A stretch of DNA of 64,000 nt from Leptolyngbya sp. Cla-17 (GCF_016807185.1 NZ_JAEVYN010000004.1:62001-126000); one strand, 5' to 3'. Shown: positions 1-8,646, counted from the first letter of the stretch. Notes: generated by a model not told the origin, from the sequence alone. A program made the numbers and translations.

Positions 1-249
1 CGAGAAGCAGAATATCATTCCAAGCAGGCTGGTGGTCATAAAGCACTTTCAGTAATGGAGAAACACCTTGCTGAAAATAAATTTCTCCTGGGTGACAGCG
101 CAACTATCGCTGATATCAGCCTCTATGCATATACACATGTGGCGGATGAGGGCGGGTTTGATTTGTCTGAGTATGTGAGTATTCAGCGATGGTTCAAAGA
201 CTTTGAGAATATTCCTGGTTATATAAAGATGGCAAGGGAAAATGCATAA
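1..249 (+). CDS. Glutathione S-transferase, C-terminal part (5' truncated by window)
   Basis: The reading frame is open from base 1 and ends at 249; only about 82 C-terminal residues are present. They show the all-helical GST C-terminal domain, with the N-capping motif ATIADISLYAY and the downstream WFKDFENIPGY segment typical of bacterial GSTs. The family conjugates glutathione to electrophiles in the cytosol. The thioredoxin-like N-terminal domain, with the catalytic Ser/Tyr/Cys, is off the window, so the substrate class cannot be judged. An internal ATG at 55 is not the real start, because homologous sequence continues upstream of it. Confidence 0.85.
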   Translation, partial: REAEYHSKQAGGHKALSVMEKHLAENKFLLGDSATIADISLYAYTHVADEGGFDLSEYVSIQRWFKDFENIPGYIKMARENA

Positions 250-366
250 CTACCCCAATGCAGCGGACGGGTGGAAGCTGCTAGTGCTAACTTTAAGGTT
301 AGCCACCGCCGCTGGTTGGGAACATTATCTCGTTGCGCGGGGCATTGATGTAAACTCAGGGGCCTT

Positions 367-888
367 ATGGAACAAGGCAAAGTCATCTTTCTCAACGGGA
401 CAAGCAGTTCAGGCAAATCTACCACAGCCAAACTTTTACAGCAGCGTTTGGATGCAGCGTTTCTTCATATGCAAATGGACGACTTTTTCAATATAGTTCC
501 CGTCCAATACAAAGACGATGTTGAAGTTTGCGGAAGGATGTTGGCTGGTTTTCATCATTCCATTTCGGCTTTAGTCCAGACAAATAACAATGTCATTGTT
601 GACCATGTTTTGTTTCACAACGCTTGGCTAAAGGAATGTGCGGAGTTGTTACGAGACTATTATGTGTTGTTTATTGGCGTTCATTGCCCACTGCCCGAAC
701 TTGAACGTCGTGAAAAACAGAGAGAAGACAGAGGCGACGGCTGGGCGAGAGAGCAATACGAAGTCATTCATGCCGGCAAAGCTTACGACGTTGAAATAGA
801 TACCTTTGCCTCAACGCCGGAAGAATGTGTCGAGCAGATCATCGCTTTTTACATGAGTCAGCAGCCTAGCGCATTCAAGCAGTTGTAA
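367..888 (+). CDS. Chloramphenicol phosphotransferase-like P-loop kinase
   Basis: This is a 173-aa cytosolic P-loop protein. The Walker A motif GTSSSGKS lies at about residues 11-18, right after a beta strand (VIFLNG). A DHVLFHNAW segment near residue 80 and an RREKQREDR lid-like basic stretch follow. This order matches the CPT (chloramphenicol 3-O-phosphotransferase-like) family of small-molecule kinases; the true substrate cannot be told from sequence. It stands alone, 117 bp after the GST gene. It could equally be an uncharacterised nucleotide or antibiotic kinase; the fold is much surer than the substrate. Confidence 0.75.
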   Translation: MEQGKVIFLNGTSSSGKSTTAKLLQQRLDAAFLHMQMDDFFNIVPVQYKDDVEVCGRMLAGFHHSISALVQTNNNVIVDHVLFHNAWLKECAELLRDYYVLFIGVHCPLPELERREKQREDRGDGWAREQYEVIHAGKAYDVEIDTFASTPEECVEQIIAFYMSQQPSAFKQL

Positions 889-1065
889 AGTCGTCAACAG
901 CGAGACAACAATCCCAATGCATCGGAATAAAGTCAAGGGATTGATGAGTTGCAGAGGCTGTCTGTGTCCGGTGATTGGAACCGTTAGCCCTCAAGTTACG
1001 GGTCAAGGTTGTGGTTGGATATTCATCTGTTAGTCTTCAGGGTCAAGTCAATTCTCAAGCGATCA

Positions 1066-1446
1066 TCAAATGGTAGACACTCTTGAATTTCCTGATTCTT
1101 GGGTAATTATGTTGCGTTTGGCGATTAGGTAAGTCTTGATTTCTTCAAGTTGTCGCATTTTCTCAGTAATTTCATCAAACTTACGATCGATGACTTTCAG
1201 CTTCTCAGAGAGTGGCATCGAAACGCTTCCCCAAGTTTCAATCAGGTGTTTAATCTCATTGAGCGTGAATCCTAGAGACTTGCCTTGCGTAATAATTACG
1301 ACTCGTTCCAATATCTCTGAACTGAACTCCATATAAGTTCTCGTCCCTGCTTGTCGTGCTTTCGCCTCGATCAGTCCCATTTTTTCGTAAAAACGAATCG
1401 TGTCTTTTGACAACCCTGTTTTCTTAGACAATTCACCGATCAGCAT
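1066..1446 (-). CDS. MerR-family transcriptional regulator
   Basis: This is a 126-aa protein starting MLIGELSKKTGLSKDTIRFYEKMGLI, the classic MerR winged helix-turn-helix (residues 1-70). It is followed by a long dimerisation helix (about 75-120, rich in E, K and L). No C-terminal metal-binding cysteine cluster is present, so it belongs to the drug or organic-effector side of the family rather than the metal sensors. It is transcribed divergently from the SDR gene at 1549, with an operator-like palindrome between them, so it probably controls the SDR pair and itself. Confidence 0.9.
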   Translation of the reverse strand: MLIGELSKKTGLSKDTIRFYEKMGLIEAKARQAGTRTYMEFSSEILERVVIITQGKSLGFTLNEIKHLIETWGSVSMPLSEKLKVIDRKFDEITEKMRQLEEIKTYLIAKRNIITQESGNSRVSTI

Positions 1447-1475
1447 GGCAGTAACCTAAATCTTCTAAAACCCTC

Positions 1476-1506
1476 TTGACTGTGGAGTATACTCCATAGT
1501 TTACGC
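1476..1506 (+). promoter_or_regulatory. MerR-type operator/promoter between merR-like gene and SDR
   Basis: A perfect 14-bp palindrome, TGGAGTATACTCCA (1483-1496), directly follows a -35-like TTGACT (1476-1481) in the 102-bp divergent intergenic region. MerR regulators bind such a palindrome inside an over-long promoter spacer. The -10 element is not clear by eye. Confidence 0.6.
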
Positions 1507-1548
1507 TGCTTGATATCAATATCTAGATTTCTGGAAGTTATATCAAGC

Positions 1549-2358
1549 ATGAGCAAAACAGTTTTGATCACCGGTGCTTCAAGTGGAATTGGCGAGGCAA
1601 CCGCGAAGTGTTTTCTTCAGAAAGGCTGGAATGTAGCAGCCACGATGCGATCTCCGACTAAAGCGGGCGATTGGGCAACCGCCGAAAATGTCATTTGTCC
1701 CCAGCTTGATCTCACACAGGCAGACACGATCTCAGCGGCTATCCATGAGACGCTTGAGCGGTTTGGGCAAATTGATGTGCTGGTGAATAATGCTGGATAT
1801 GCATTGATGGGACCGTTGGAAGGAGTGACCCCTGAGCAATTGCATCTCCAGTTTCAGACTAATTTTTTCGGACTAGTCACCGTGATTCAAACCATTCTGC
1901 CTGTTTTACGTCAGCAGGGGGGAGGCACTATTGTCAATGTGGCATCGATCGGGGGTCGTCTTGCCTTTCCCCTAATCTCGCCTTATCACGCAACGAAATG
2001 GGCAGTAGAGGGGCTATCTGAGTCATTACGTTATGAGGTACGGCGCTTTGGCATTCAGGTGAAAATCATTGAACCGGGCGGCATTAAAACCGATTTTGTC
2101 GATCGCAGTACCAATTGGGTTAGTCATCCCGATTACACCGTGATGGTGGATCGAATGAAACGCTTTAGTAAGAGAGTAGACGCATCTTTGCCTGGACCTG
2201 AAAGGGTTGCCAGAACCATCTATCGCGCTGCAATTGATCGCTCAGGCAGACTGCGTTATTCGCCTCATGGCGAGATTTTTTTCTGGTTGCACGCCCTTCT
2301 TCCTGACCGCATCTGGCGATCGCTAATCGAAACCATGATGCTAGGACAAAATAAATAG
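1549..2358 (+). CDS. Short-chain dehydrogenase/reductase (classical SDR)
   Basis: This is a 269-aa protein. The start is taken at 1549 (MSKTVLITGASSGIGEATAK) because homology to SDRs begins there; an in-frame start at 1510 would add 13 unrelated residues. The NAD(P) motif TGASSGIG (about 8-15), the NNAG structural motif (LVNNAGYA), the catalytic Ser (NVASIGG) and the YxxxK (YHATK) are all present. Family members reduce or oxidise carbonyls or alcohols in the cytosol; the substrate is not predictable. It lies 9 bp upstream of an NAD-dependent epimerase-type gene, so the two probably form an operon controlled by the divergent MerR protein. Confidence 0.9.
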   Translation: MSKTVLITGASSGIGEATAKCFLQKGWNVAATMRSPTKAGDWATAENVICPQLDLTQADTISAAIHETLERFGQIDVLVNNAGYALMGPLEGVTPEQLHLQFQTNFFGLVTVIQTILPVLRQQGGGTIVNVASIGGRLAFPLISPYHATKWAVEGLSESLRYEVRRFGIQVKIIEPGGIKTDFVDRSTNWVSHPDYTVMVDRMKRFSKRVDASLPGPERVARTIYRAAIDRSGRLRYSPHGEIFFWLHALLPDRIWRSLIETMMLGQNK

Positions 2359-2367
2359 GAGAGGTTG

Positions 2368-3348
2368 ATGAAAGTTTTCGTCACAGGTGGTTCCGGATTT
2401 GTCGGTCGATGCATGATTCAAATGCTGTGCGATCGCGGGGATGAGGTGGTTGCTTTAGCTCGATCAGAGCAAGCTGCAAGACAAGTGACTCAGTTGGATG
2501 CAAAGGCAGTGCAAGGCGATCTGCTAGATGAACAAGCCATGATCCGAGGAATGCAAGACTGTGACGTTGTGTTCCACATTGCAGGCTTTTTAAGCATTTG
2601 GGGGAAATACAAAGCGTTCTACGAAACGAATGTGCTTGGAACTGAATGTGCGTTAGCTGCCGCACAAGCGGCAAATGTTCCTTGCTTTGTTCAAATTGGT
2701 GCAGCGGCTTCTGTGTTCGATCGCCAACCGCTATCTCAGATTGACGAATCTTATCCGCTTAAGCAACCTGAGTTCTCTCCTTACATCGCTACTAAAAGCA
2801 TTGCAGAACAACGAGTTATCGCTGCAAATCGACCCGGATTTAGAACCTCTGTGGTTCGTCCTTCTTGGATTTGGGGCAAGGGAGATCATGTCTTGCCTCA
2901 GCTAGTAACAGCAGTAAAAACTGGACAATTCATTTGGATTGCTCAAGGCAAATATCCTTACATGACGACTCACGTCACCAATGTTTGTCATGGGGCAATT
3001 CTAGCGGCTGAGAGAAGTCCAGGTGGACAAGCCTACTTTTTGAGTGATGGAGATGTTGTACAGTTTCGTCAGTGGGTTACAACCTTATTACAAATTGCTG
3101 GAGTCAAACCAGGTCAATTGAGCATTCCTAGATGGGTTGCTTGGAATGTCGCTGAATTGATGGAATCAATTTGGAAAATCACGAGACGCAAAGACGTTCC
3201 ACCTATCACTCGCACAATGGTTAGGTTGATTGGGCAGGAATTGACATTTACAGATCGTAAAGCACGGAAAGAACTTGGCTATACTCCAATTATGACTCGT
3301 GAGCTTGGGTTAGCAGAACTCGCAGACGCTATCTGTAAAACAGGCTAA
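2368..3348 (+). CDS. NAD-dependent epimerase/dehydratase (extended SDR, 3-beta-HSD-like)
   Basis: This is a 326-aa extended SDR. The ATG at 2368 is chosen over a TTG one codon earlier because AGGAGAGG lies just upstream of it. The dinucleotide-binding motif TGGSGFVGR is at residues 6-14, and the active-site YxxxK (YIATK) is near residue 135. A VVRPSWIWG segment follows, as in 3-beta-hydroxysteroid-dehydrogenase-like and dihydroflavonol-reductase-like members. It follows the classical SDR by 9 bp, so co-transcription is likely. The substrate is unknown, and sterol or aldehyde oxidoreduction is only a family-level guess. Confidence 0.87.
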   Translation: MKVFVTGGSGFVGRCMIQMLCDRGDEVVALARSEQAARQVTQLDAKAVQGDLLDEQAMIRGMQDCDVVFHIAGFLSIWGKYKAFYETNVLGTECALAAAQAANVPCFVQIGAAASVFDRQPLSQIDESYPLKQPEFSPYIATKSIAEQRVIAANRPGFRTSVVRPSWIWGKGDHVLPQLVTAVKTGQFIWIAQGKYPYMTTHVTNVCHGAILAAERSPGGQAYFLSDGDVVQFRQWVTTLLQIAGVKPGQLSIPRWVAWNVAELMESIWKITRRKDVPPITRTMVRLIGQELTFTDRKARKELGYTPIMTRELGLAELADAICKTG

Positions 3349-3473
3349 CAAATCGCTGGAGTGGAGAACCGAGTCTTCCCGTCTATCGGTTTGGTCTGCT
3401 CGACCCTGTTAAGGATGGCGATTCAAGAGAAGCGATCGCTGAGTCAGCACCACCATCCCGGCAAAGCCCCACC

Positions 3474-3737
3474 CTATTGCTCCTGAGGAATCACTCTTTG
3501 CAACCGACGCTCCAGGATGAGGCGATCGCGCTCCGACAGCAAACGATCTGCTGTTGGTTCAGCACTCACCCTAGCAGCTTGAACCTTTGCATCTTTGACA
3601 TTTACGGTTTCAGTGGTCTGAGCATTCGTCGGCTGAGTGTTTGCTTGAGGAGCTCTTGCTTGGGGAGTGGCACTCGCAGGCGCAGCCAGCGTTGCGACTA
3701 ACAAAATAGTTAAACCAGTATCAATCAGGCGTTGCAT
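3474..3737 (-). CDS. Small secreted hypothetical protein
   Basis: This is an 87-aa protein. The start at 3737 is preferred because AAGGAGA lies just upstream; a longer in-frame ORF to 3800 would run through the MarR operator. It begins with a signal peptide (MQRLIDTGLTILLVATLAAPASATP). The mature part is low-complexity and rich in Ala, Gln and Thr, ending in a basic stretch (SERDRLILERRLQRVIPQEQ). No known domain is recognised. It is divergent from the MarR gene and shares its operator region, so it is a probable target of that regulator. Confidence 0.6.
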   Translation of the reverse strand: MQRLIDTGLTILLVATLAAPASATPQARAPQANTQPTNAQTTETVNVKDAKVQAARVSAEPTADRLLSERDRLILERRLQRVIPQEQ

Positions 3738-3787
3738 AACTGTCTCCTTTAAGGATGATTGTGTTTGATTTGATTGCTGTCGACTTG

Positions 3788-3845
3788 GTTGCATTTGCAA
3801 CTAGATTAGTTATACTCCAATCTGATTACAAATGCAACTAGATTA
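3788..3845. promoter_or_regulatory. Repeated operator sites upstream of MarR gene
   Basis: TGCAACTAGATTA occurs twice as a direct repeat (3796-3808 and 3833-3845). The first copy also forms one arm of a perfect palindrome, GTTGCA-TT-TGCAAC (3788-3801). The sites lie between the divergent small secreted protein gene and the MarR gene, consistent with MarR binding and autoregulation. Confidence 0.55.
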
Positions 3846-3889
3846 AGTAGAATAGTTTCAGATGAAATTACTTGATGGAGGAGTGAGCA

Positions 3890-4369
3890 ATGGGAACACT
3901 AGATCGTCCACCCCTGGATGAGTCTCGCAGCCGACTGTGGCGATTATTTCGCACCACGTGTGTTGTTGTCACAGAGCAGATTGAGCAAGACCTAGAGGCG
4001 GAGGGGCTACCGCCCTTAATCTGGTACAGCGTGTTATGGGCGTTGGAGCGTGCCCCGGATCATGAAATGCGCCTGCATGAATTGGCTCAGGAAGTGTTTC
4101 TCAGTCGCAGCAACATTACCCGTCTGATTGATCGCCTGGAAGATGCCGGGTTACTATGTCGCAAGCGCTGCCCCAACGATCGGCGGGGGCAATATGCCGC
4201 CCTGACAGAGGCGGGATTGGCAATGCGAAAACGGATGTGGGCAGTCTATTCTGGAGGCATTGCCAGCTACTTCACGGATCACCTCAACGATGAAGAGGTG
4301 CAACTGCTGGACACCGTGTTTGATCGTGCTCTCACCACTGCTCAAGCGGGACTAGAGGCTGGAGGTTAG
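3890..4369 (+). CDS. MarR-family transcriptional regulator
   Basis: This is a 159-aa winged-helix protein. The recognition region LHELAQEVFLSRSNITRLIDRLEDAGLL (about residues 62-90) is followed by the wing (RRGQYAALTEAGL), as in MarR/SlyA proteins, with helical dimerisation segments at both ends. GGAGG lies 10 bp upstream of the ATG. Members typically repress their own operon and a divergent target and are released by phenolic or oxidative effectors. The divergent small secreted gene and the repeated operator fit that arrangement; the effector is unknown. Confidence 0.9.
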   Translation: MGTLDRPPLDESRSRLWRLFRTTCVVVTEQIEQDLEAEGLPPLIWYSVLWALERAPDHEMRLHELAQEVFLSRSNITRLIDRLEDAGLLCRKRCPNDRRGQYAALTEAGLAMRKRMWAVYSGGIASYFTDHLNDEEVQLLDTVFDRALTTAQAGLEAGG

Positions 4370-4510
4370 GATTGCCAGTTTGAAAAAGTTAGGCACTACA
4401 ACCTTTGACAAGCGAAACGATTTTCTTCACTGTTGCAATCAAGTTGAGACGTTGCCGCAGTGAGCAAAGCTAGTGCTGTGCGAAATTGCTTAGTCTCGTT
4501 CTCAATTTCC

Positions 4511-4783
4511 TCAAGCTCTGCGATCGCCAACTTCAGCAGCAAAACTGAATCCTCCAGCGATCGAGTAGCGCAGTTGTAAGTGGGCGCGTAGATGCTGAAT
4601 GATGTCGGCTGGAATCGCTGCTGCTACAGGGAAATAGCCCAGTCGTTGAAACGCTTTGAGTAACACCAATACGCTGAGTTGTCTGCTTCTCGTGCGGGCT
4701 TGAACTTGAGCAAAGGCCACTTCAGCAGCACTTGGCGTGTACAGTGTGTCCAATTCTGTCGATGGCAGTGAAGACTTGAAAGT
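4511..4783 (-). pseudogene. Remnant of a Tn3-type transposase N-terminus (DUF4158-like)
   Basis: On the minus strand, residues ELDTLYTPSAAEVAFAQ and LLKAFQRLGYFPVAAAIPAD match, from memory, the N-terminal DUF4158 region of Tn3-family TnpA. Its start codon region is cut at 4783 by the 38-bp inverted repeat of the next element. It ends at 4511 after about 90 residues, against roughly 1000 in an intact transposase. It is a fossil, not a functional gene. Confidence 0.6.
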
Positions 4784-4990
4784 GGGGTTCTTTGCACAAC
4801 CCCTCAAAAAGGTATAGTCCAAAACGAGATACGTGAGTCTCATGACAAGAAGGATTTTGCTCTCTTTCCTTCCTCTGGCGATGACTGGATGAGCAAAGAA
4901 CTTCATACCAGGTCTTCTGCTGTTTCATAAGGTCTAAGGCTTTGTGAGAAAGGCAATTTGAGACATGAATTGAGACGCATCGATCGCTAG

Positions 4991-6997
4991 GTCTCGAAAG
5001 GTATACAACACTGTTGGCGAACTCCAGAAGTAGCAAAAAATCGGTAAGCTGAGGCTAATCTATCACTGATAGGAAGTACGATCGCAAAGCGCTTCCTAAG
5101 GAAAATCGCCATGTCCCTAAAGCCTCAGCCGGACTCATTAGTGCCCGCCGATACGCTGCGAGTTGCCAAAGCCGCGTTTGCCAAAGGCAATCCATACCTG
5201 ACGCTACACGATGAACTCGGCCCTATCTTTGAAGATGCCGACTTCACCGAGCTGTTCTCAGAGGTTGGACAGTCGGCCATTCCACCGTGGCGGTTGGCGT
5301 TAGTAACCATCATGCAGTTCCGCGAAAATCTATCAGATCGCCAAGCGGCTGAAGCTGTGCGCTCCCGTATCGACTGGAAGTATTTGCTACGGCTAGAACT
5401 GACCGACACCGGGTTCAACTACAGCGTGCTGAGCGAATTTCGAGGCCGGTTGCTAGCAGGCAACGTCGAACACCTGTTGCTAGATAAACTGCTGGAGCGC
5501 TGCCGAGAATTGGGGCTAGTCAAAGCCGGTGGTCAGCAACGTACTGATTCGACGCGAGTGCTGGGTGCAATCCGCAGCCTGAACCGTTTAGAAGTCGTTG
5601 GTGAAACGTTACGCGCTGCTCTGAATGATCTAGCCGTACTAGCCCCCGAGTGGTTGCAACGGATCGCACCTGAAGCCTGGTATCAACGCTACGGGCGGCG
5701 CATCGAAGACTACCACCTGCCGTCAAAACCATCAGAGCGCACTGCCTATGCTCAGCAGGTCGGCGAAGACGGTGACTACTTGCTCAACTGTCTAGCCGAC
5801 TCAGCCATCGCTGCTGAAGGTCAGGCACTACCGACTGTTCAAGCGCTGGTCACCCTCTGGCAATATCACTACATACGCATTGACGACGAGGGTGGCTCAA
5901 GCCTGCGTTGGAAAAGCAACCAGGAGATGACCAAAAAGACGCCCACTATCGAATCACCCTACGACACAGAAGTCCGCTATCGTCGCCGTTGTGGGACGAC
6001 TTGGGTGGGCTACATCGCACACCTGAGCGAAACCTGCAACGACGACGCTTGTCATCTCATTACCCACGTTGTCACCACCGATGCGAGTGGTCACGAAGCC
6101 CAATCTATCGAAGGGATTCACGGCGCTCTGATGACCAAGCAACTACGACCAGACGAGCACTATGTTTATGCCGCCTACGTAGATGCGATACTACTTGCAA
6201 GTGCCCAAGAGCAAGGCATCGAAACCATTGGGCCACCCCGACCAAACCCTAGTTGGCAGACGCGAACCGAAGGCGCTTACACCGTAGAGCAGTTTCAGAT
6301 TGACTGGGACAATAAACAGGTGACCTGCCCTGAAGGTAAAACCTCCAGTCCCTGGACAGAGCACGTGCGAGCGTCAGGCGACCCTTACTTGTTTGCCCGG
6401 TTCAGCCATCAAGACTGCGGGGACTGCGAGGCGCGTCATCGATGCACCAAAGCGAAGCCACCAGCAGGTAGAACGCTGCACCTGCTACCGCAAGCCGCAC
6501 ACGATGCATTGGCCAGAGCGAGAGCGATCCAGGAAACTGATGAAGGGCAGAAGCGCTACCACCGCCGTGCCGGTATCGAGAGCACGATAGCGCAGGGCAT
6601 CAAAAGCTGCGGCCTACGTCGTTCTCGATATATCGGCCTAGCAAAAACGCACTTACAGAACATGGCGATTGGCGCTGCGATGAACATCGACCGTCTATTC
6701 AACTGGTTTCAGGGCGTTCCGTTAGCAAAAACTAGAGTCTCCCACTTTAAGGCGTTAGCGCCTGCCTAACCTAGCTGTCAAAGCGTTTCGGAAAAAGTCA
6801 ATCTATAGAAACAACAGAAAAGATCACAACTTTCGGAGGCAAGCAAATGGTCTTCGGACTTACTTTGCTGTCTGGGGTAATTAGTAGAGTGTCACCACCG
6901 CAAATGTAGACCAATGGCCTTGCTACCTGAGCTGACTCAGCAGGGTCTTGAGCATCGGCGAAGGAGTTCGCCAACAGTGTCGCATACCTTCTGAGAC
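4991..6997 (+). mobile_element. IS1182-family insertion sequence with 35-bp inverted repeats
   Basis: A 35-bp segment at 4991-5025 (starts GTCTCGAAAGG, ends GGCGAACTCC) is repeated inverted at 6963-6997 with 31 of 35 positions identical by eye. The repeats enclose the transposase gene at 5111-6769. Whether they mark the exact IS ends is not certain, as they are longer than usual for this family and no clear target duplication was found. Confidence 0.55.
5111..6769 (+). CDS. IS1182-family transposase
   Basis: This is a 552-aa DDE transposase. The N-terminal region (DUF772-like) includes SDRQAAEAVRSRIDWKYLLRLELTDTGFNYSVLSEFRGRL at about residues 75-115, followed by GGQQRTDSTRVLGAIRSLNRLE carrying the first catalytic Asp near residue 147. 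A cysteine-rich insert (CGDCEARHRC) lies near 435. The C-terminal DDE_Tnp_1-like region has RRAGIESTIAQGIKSCGLRRSRYIGLAKTHLQNM, with the catalytic Glu. Length and order are normal for IS1182, the ORF is intact, and it may be active. It drives transposition of the surrounding element. Confidence 0.9.
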   Translation: MSLKPQPDSLVPADTLRVAKAAFAKGNPYLTLHDELGPIFEDADFTELFSEVGQSAIPPWRLALVTIMQFRENLSDRQAAEAVRSRIDWKYLLRLELTDTGFNYSVLSEFRGRLLAGNVEHLLLDKLLERCRELGLVKAGGQQRTDSTRVLGAIRSLNRLEVVGETLRAALNDLAVLAPEWLQRIAPEAWYQRYGRRIEDYHLPSKPSERTAYAQQVGEDGDYLLNCLADSAIAAEGQALPTVQALVTLWQYHYIRIDDEGGSSLRWKSNQEMTKKTPTIESPYDTEVRYRRRCGTTWVGYIAHLSETCNDDACHLITHVVTTDASGHEAQSIEGIHGALMTKQLRPDEHYVYAAYVDAILLASAQEQGIETIGPPRPNPSWQTRTEGAYTVEQFQIDWDNKQVTCPEGKTSSPWTEHVRASGDPYLFARFSHQDCGDCEARHRCTKAKPPAGRTLHLLPQAAHDALARARAIQETDEGQKRYHRRAGIESTIAQGIKSCGLRRSRYIGLAKTHLQNMAIGAAMNIDRLFNWFQGVPLAKTRVSHFKALAPA

Positions 6998-7179
6998 GTT
7001 CCTGGGTAAGAAAGAGCACTGACGCGGCAATCACCATGCAGACAGGCGACGGCGCAGCAAATCGCCAGAAGCTTTGACATAAGAGTGTTTTAACAGTAAT
7101 TAGATTGCTAAAAACATACTAAGACTTAATCGTCTCAAAGTGGACTATACCTTTTTGAGGGGTTGTGCAAAGAACCCCC

Positions 7180-7342
7180 ATTTGTACTGCCAGTGCTCGT
7201 TTCAGTTCACGAGGGTCAGGATTGCTTTGAATAAACTTAGCAAGTTCTTCCATACACAGCTTAACGATGCCAACTATAGTCCTTATCCAACAACCATTCT
7301 ACCTTTATCCTTTTTGACAAATGATTTAGGACTGCTATATCT
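7180..7342 (-). pseudogene. Remnant of an IS630-type transposon end
   Basis: A minus-strand frame from ATG at 7251-7253 reads MEELAKFIQSNPDPRELKRALAV and is then cut at 7180 by the 38-bp repeat. This is the helix-turn-helix start of cyanobacterial IS630-type transposases. Upstream of it, TTAGGACTGCTATA (about 7327-7340) resembles the IS630 terminal repeat seen at 16150-16193. Only the transposon end survives. Confidence 0.5.
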
Positions 7343-7401
7343 TTAAAGGCTTAAACTATTGAAGTCTGGCTGACTGACACATCTTGTCAGATGAGGGGTG
7401 T

Positions 7402-7986
7402 TTAGGATAATGCTCGTAAAGCATGGATATGTTGATGCACAAGATATCGTTGTTGCTCTGCTGAAAACTGCTCAGGGCAGATCACAACTCCAGTGCCAAT
7501 GCCATCCACTAGAGCGATGAGTGCATTTGCTTCAAGGATCAAATCTAAATCGGCTCGGATCAGCTTAGCCGCCTGTAACTCAGCCAACTCTTGATAAAGA
7601 ATTTGCCGAATGTGATCATAGCGTTTTTGATGCTGCTGAATCAGGTGATCGTGCCCGATTGAGTAGCCCAAAAATGCGATCCAAACTTTCCAATCATCCC
7701 TACCACTGTCTTCCAAAGGTAGAGCAGCAAAAATCATTTGCTCTAATCGGTCGCGTCCCTGTCGCTTCCCAGCACAAGCTCTCATGTACTCTAAAGTGGT
7801 TTCAACCACTTGTTCTAGAGCAAATAAGATGAGTTCTTCCTTATCTCGGAAGTAGTGAGTGACAACTCCAGTGGAAGAACCCAGTTCTTGCGCGATCGCC
7901 CGCATACTGGCGCGATCCAACCCTTCTCGAACAATCACTCGCCATGCCGCTTGAGCCACTTCAATACGGCGATCGTCATACCCCAT
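7402..7986 (-). CDS. TetR-family transcriptional regulator
   Basis: This is a 194-aa protein. The start at 7986 (MGYDDRRIEVAQAAWRVIVREG) is preceded by GAGGAA at good spacing; a longer in-frame ORF to 8013 is less likely. The N-terminal TetR helix-turn-helix spans about residues 8-52 (RASMRAIAQELGSSTGVVTHYFRDKEELI), followed by an all-helical ligand-binding domain with no recognisable specificity. It is divergent from a GNAT gene with two copies of a palindrome between them, so autoregulation and control of the acetyltransferase are likely. Confidence 0.92.
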   Translation of the reverse strand: MGYDDRRIEVAQAAWRVIVREGLDRASMRAIAQELGSSTGVVTHYFRDKEELILFALEQVVETTLEYMRACAGKRQGRDRLEQMIFAALPLEDSGRDDWKVWIAFLGYSIGHDHLIQQHQKRYDHIRQILYQELAELQAAKLIRADLDLILEANALIALVDGIGTGVVICPEQFSAEQQRYLVHQHIHALRALS

Positions 7987-8034
7987 AGCATTCCTCAGTT
8001 CGCAGCCATACATCGCAGCTATCTTGACTTACAT

Positions 8035-8076
8035 CATAACAGTTGTTATGTTTCTGTATGACATAACAACTGTTAT
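8035..8076. promoter_or_regulatory. Two TetR operator palindromes
   Basis: CATAACA-GT-TGTTATG (8035-8050) and ATAACA-AC-TGTTAT (8063-8076) are two near-identical palindromes spaced 28 bp centre to centre in the TetR/GNAT divergent region. This is the usual twin-operator layout of a TetR repressor acting on both genes. Confidence 0.75.
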
Positions 8077-8089
8077 CATTTTTGCCCTT

Positions 8090-8584
8090 ATGATTAGACT
8101 GAGCAAGCCCAATGACATGGCTGCGATACTGTCCATCGCCGAGGCGATCGGTTTTCAGCCAGGTGAACTGGAGGTGGTGAATCAACTGCTGACCGATTAT
8201 TTTACTGATGGTGACGGTCGTGATCCTCTACAAAACGTTAACACCCAACGGTTCTGGCTCACCCATGACCAAGACAACGATGGGAGCATCGGAGTGGCTT
8301 ACTGTGAACCGGAACGGATGACGGATCAAACTTGGAATCTGCAGCTGATCGCGGTTCACCCCGCTCACCAGGGACAGGGACACGGTGGCAAGCTATTGCG
8401 CCATGTCGAAGAAACGTTGAAAGCGCGTGGTGGACGAATGCTGCTGGTGGAAACCTTAGCGAGCTTCGATTTAGTACAAAAGTTTTATGTAAAGTATGGC
8501 TACGAAGAAGAGGCACGGATTCGTGACTTTTATGCAGCAGGTGATGACAAGGTTGTGTTCCGTAAAGTATTGACTGTAAACTAG
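8090..8584 (+). CDS. GNAT-family N-acetyltransferase
   Basis: This is a 164-aa protein. The ATG at 8090 (MIRLSKPNDMAAILSIAEAIGF) is chosen because upstream in-frame codons overlap the TetR operators. The acetyl-CoA binding motif A is clear: LIAVHPAHQGQGHGGKLLRHVEETLKARG (about residues 88-116). The C-terminal KFYVKYGYEEEARIRDFY strand follows, as in RimI-like GNATs. The target amine is unknown. Control by the divergent TetR protein suggests a role in resistance or stress, but that is inference. Confidence 0.88.
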   Translation: MIRLSKPNDMAAILSIAEAIGFQPGELEVVNQLLTDYFTDGDGRDPLQNVNTQRFWLTHDQDNDGSIGVAYCEPERMTDQTWNLQLIAVHPAHQGQGHGGKLLRHVEETLKARGGRMLLVETLASFDLVQKFYVKYGYEEEARIRDFYAAGDDKVVFRKVLTVN

Positions 8585-8618
8585 CAAACGACTTCAGCGA
8601 TCGCGCTCCATCAAGCCT

Positions 8619-8646
8619 AGCAGCCACTTACCAGGCTGCTTTTTAA
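8619..8646. terminator. Rho-independent terminator after GNAT gene
   Basis: AGCAGCC (8619-8625) pairs with GGCTGCT (8634-8640) over an 8-nt loop and is followed by TTTTAATT. The run sits between the GNAT gene and the converging broken gene that ends at 8643. Confidence 0.75.

Larger units (their letters stand above)
4784..7178. mobile_element. Element bounded by perfect 38-bp Tn3-like inverted repeats
   Basis: The 38-bp sequence at 4784-4821 (starting GGGGTTCTTTGC, ending ATAGTCCA) recurs exactly, inverted, at 7141-7178. The length of 38 bp and the GGGG terminus are the Tn3-family pattern. No Tn3 transposase is inside; the cargo is an IS1182-type transposase gene flanked by its own inverted repeats. 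No 5-bp target duplication is seen (AAAGT on the left, CATTT on the right), so the unit may be a rearranged non-autonomous derivative. The left end cuts a TnpA remnant and the right end cuts an IS630-type remnant. Confidence 0.65.

Noticed and set aside
5908..6252. Frames inside the IS1182 gene on either strand
   Set aside because: They are shadows of the transposase reading frame.
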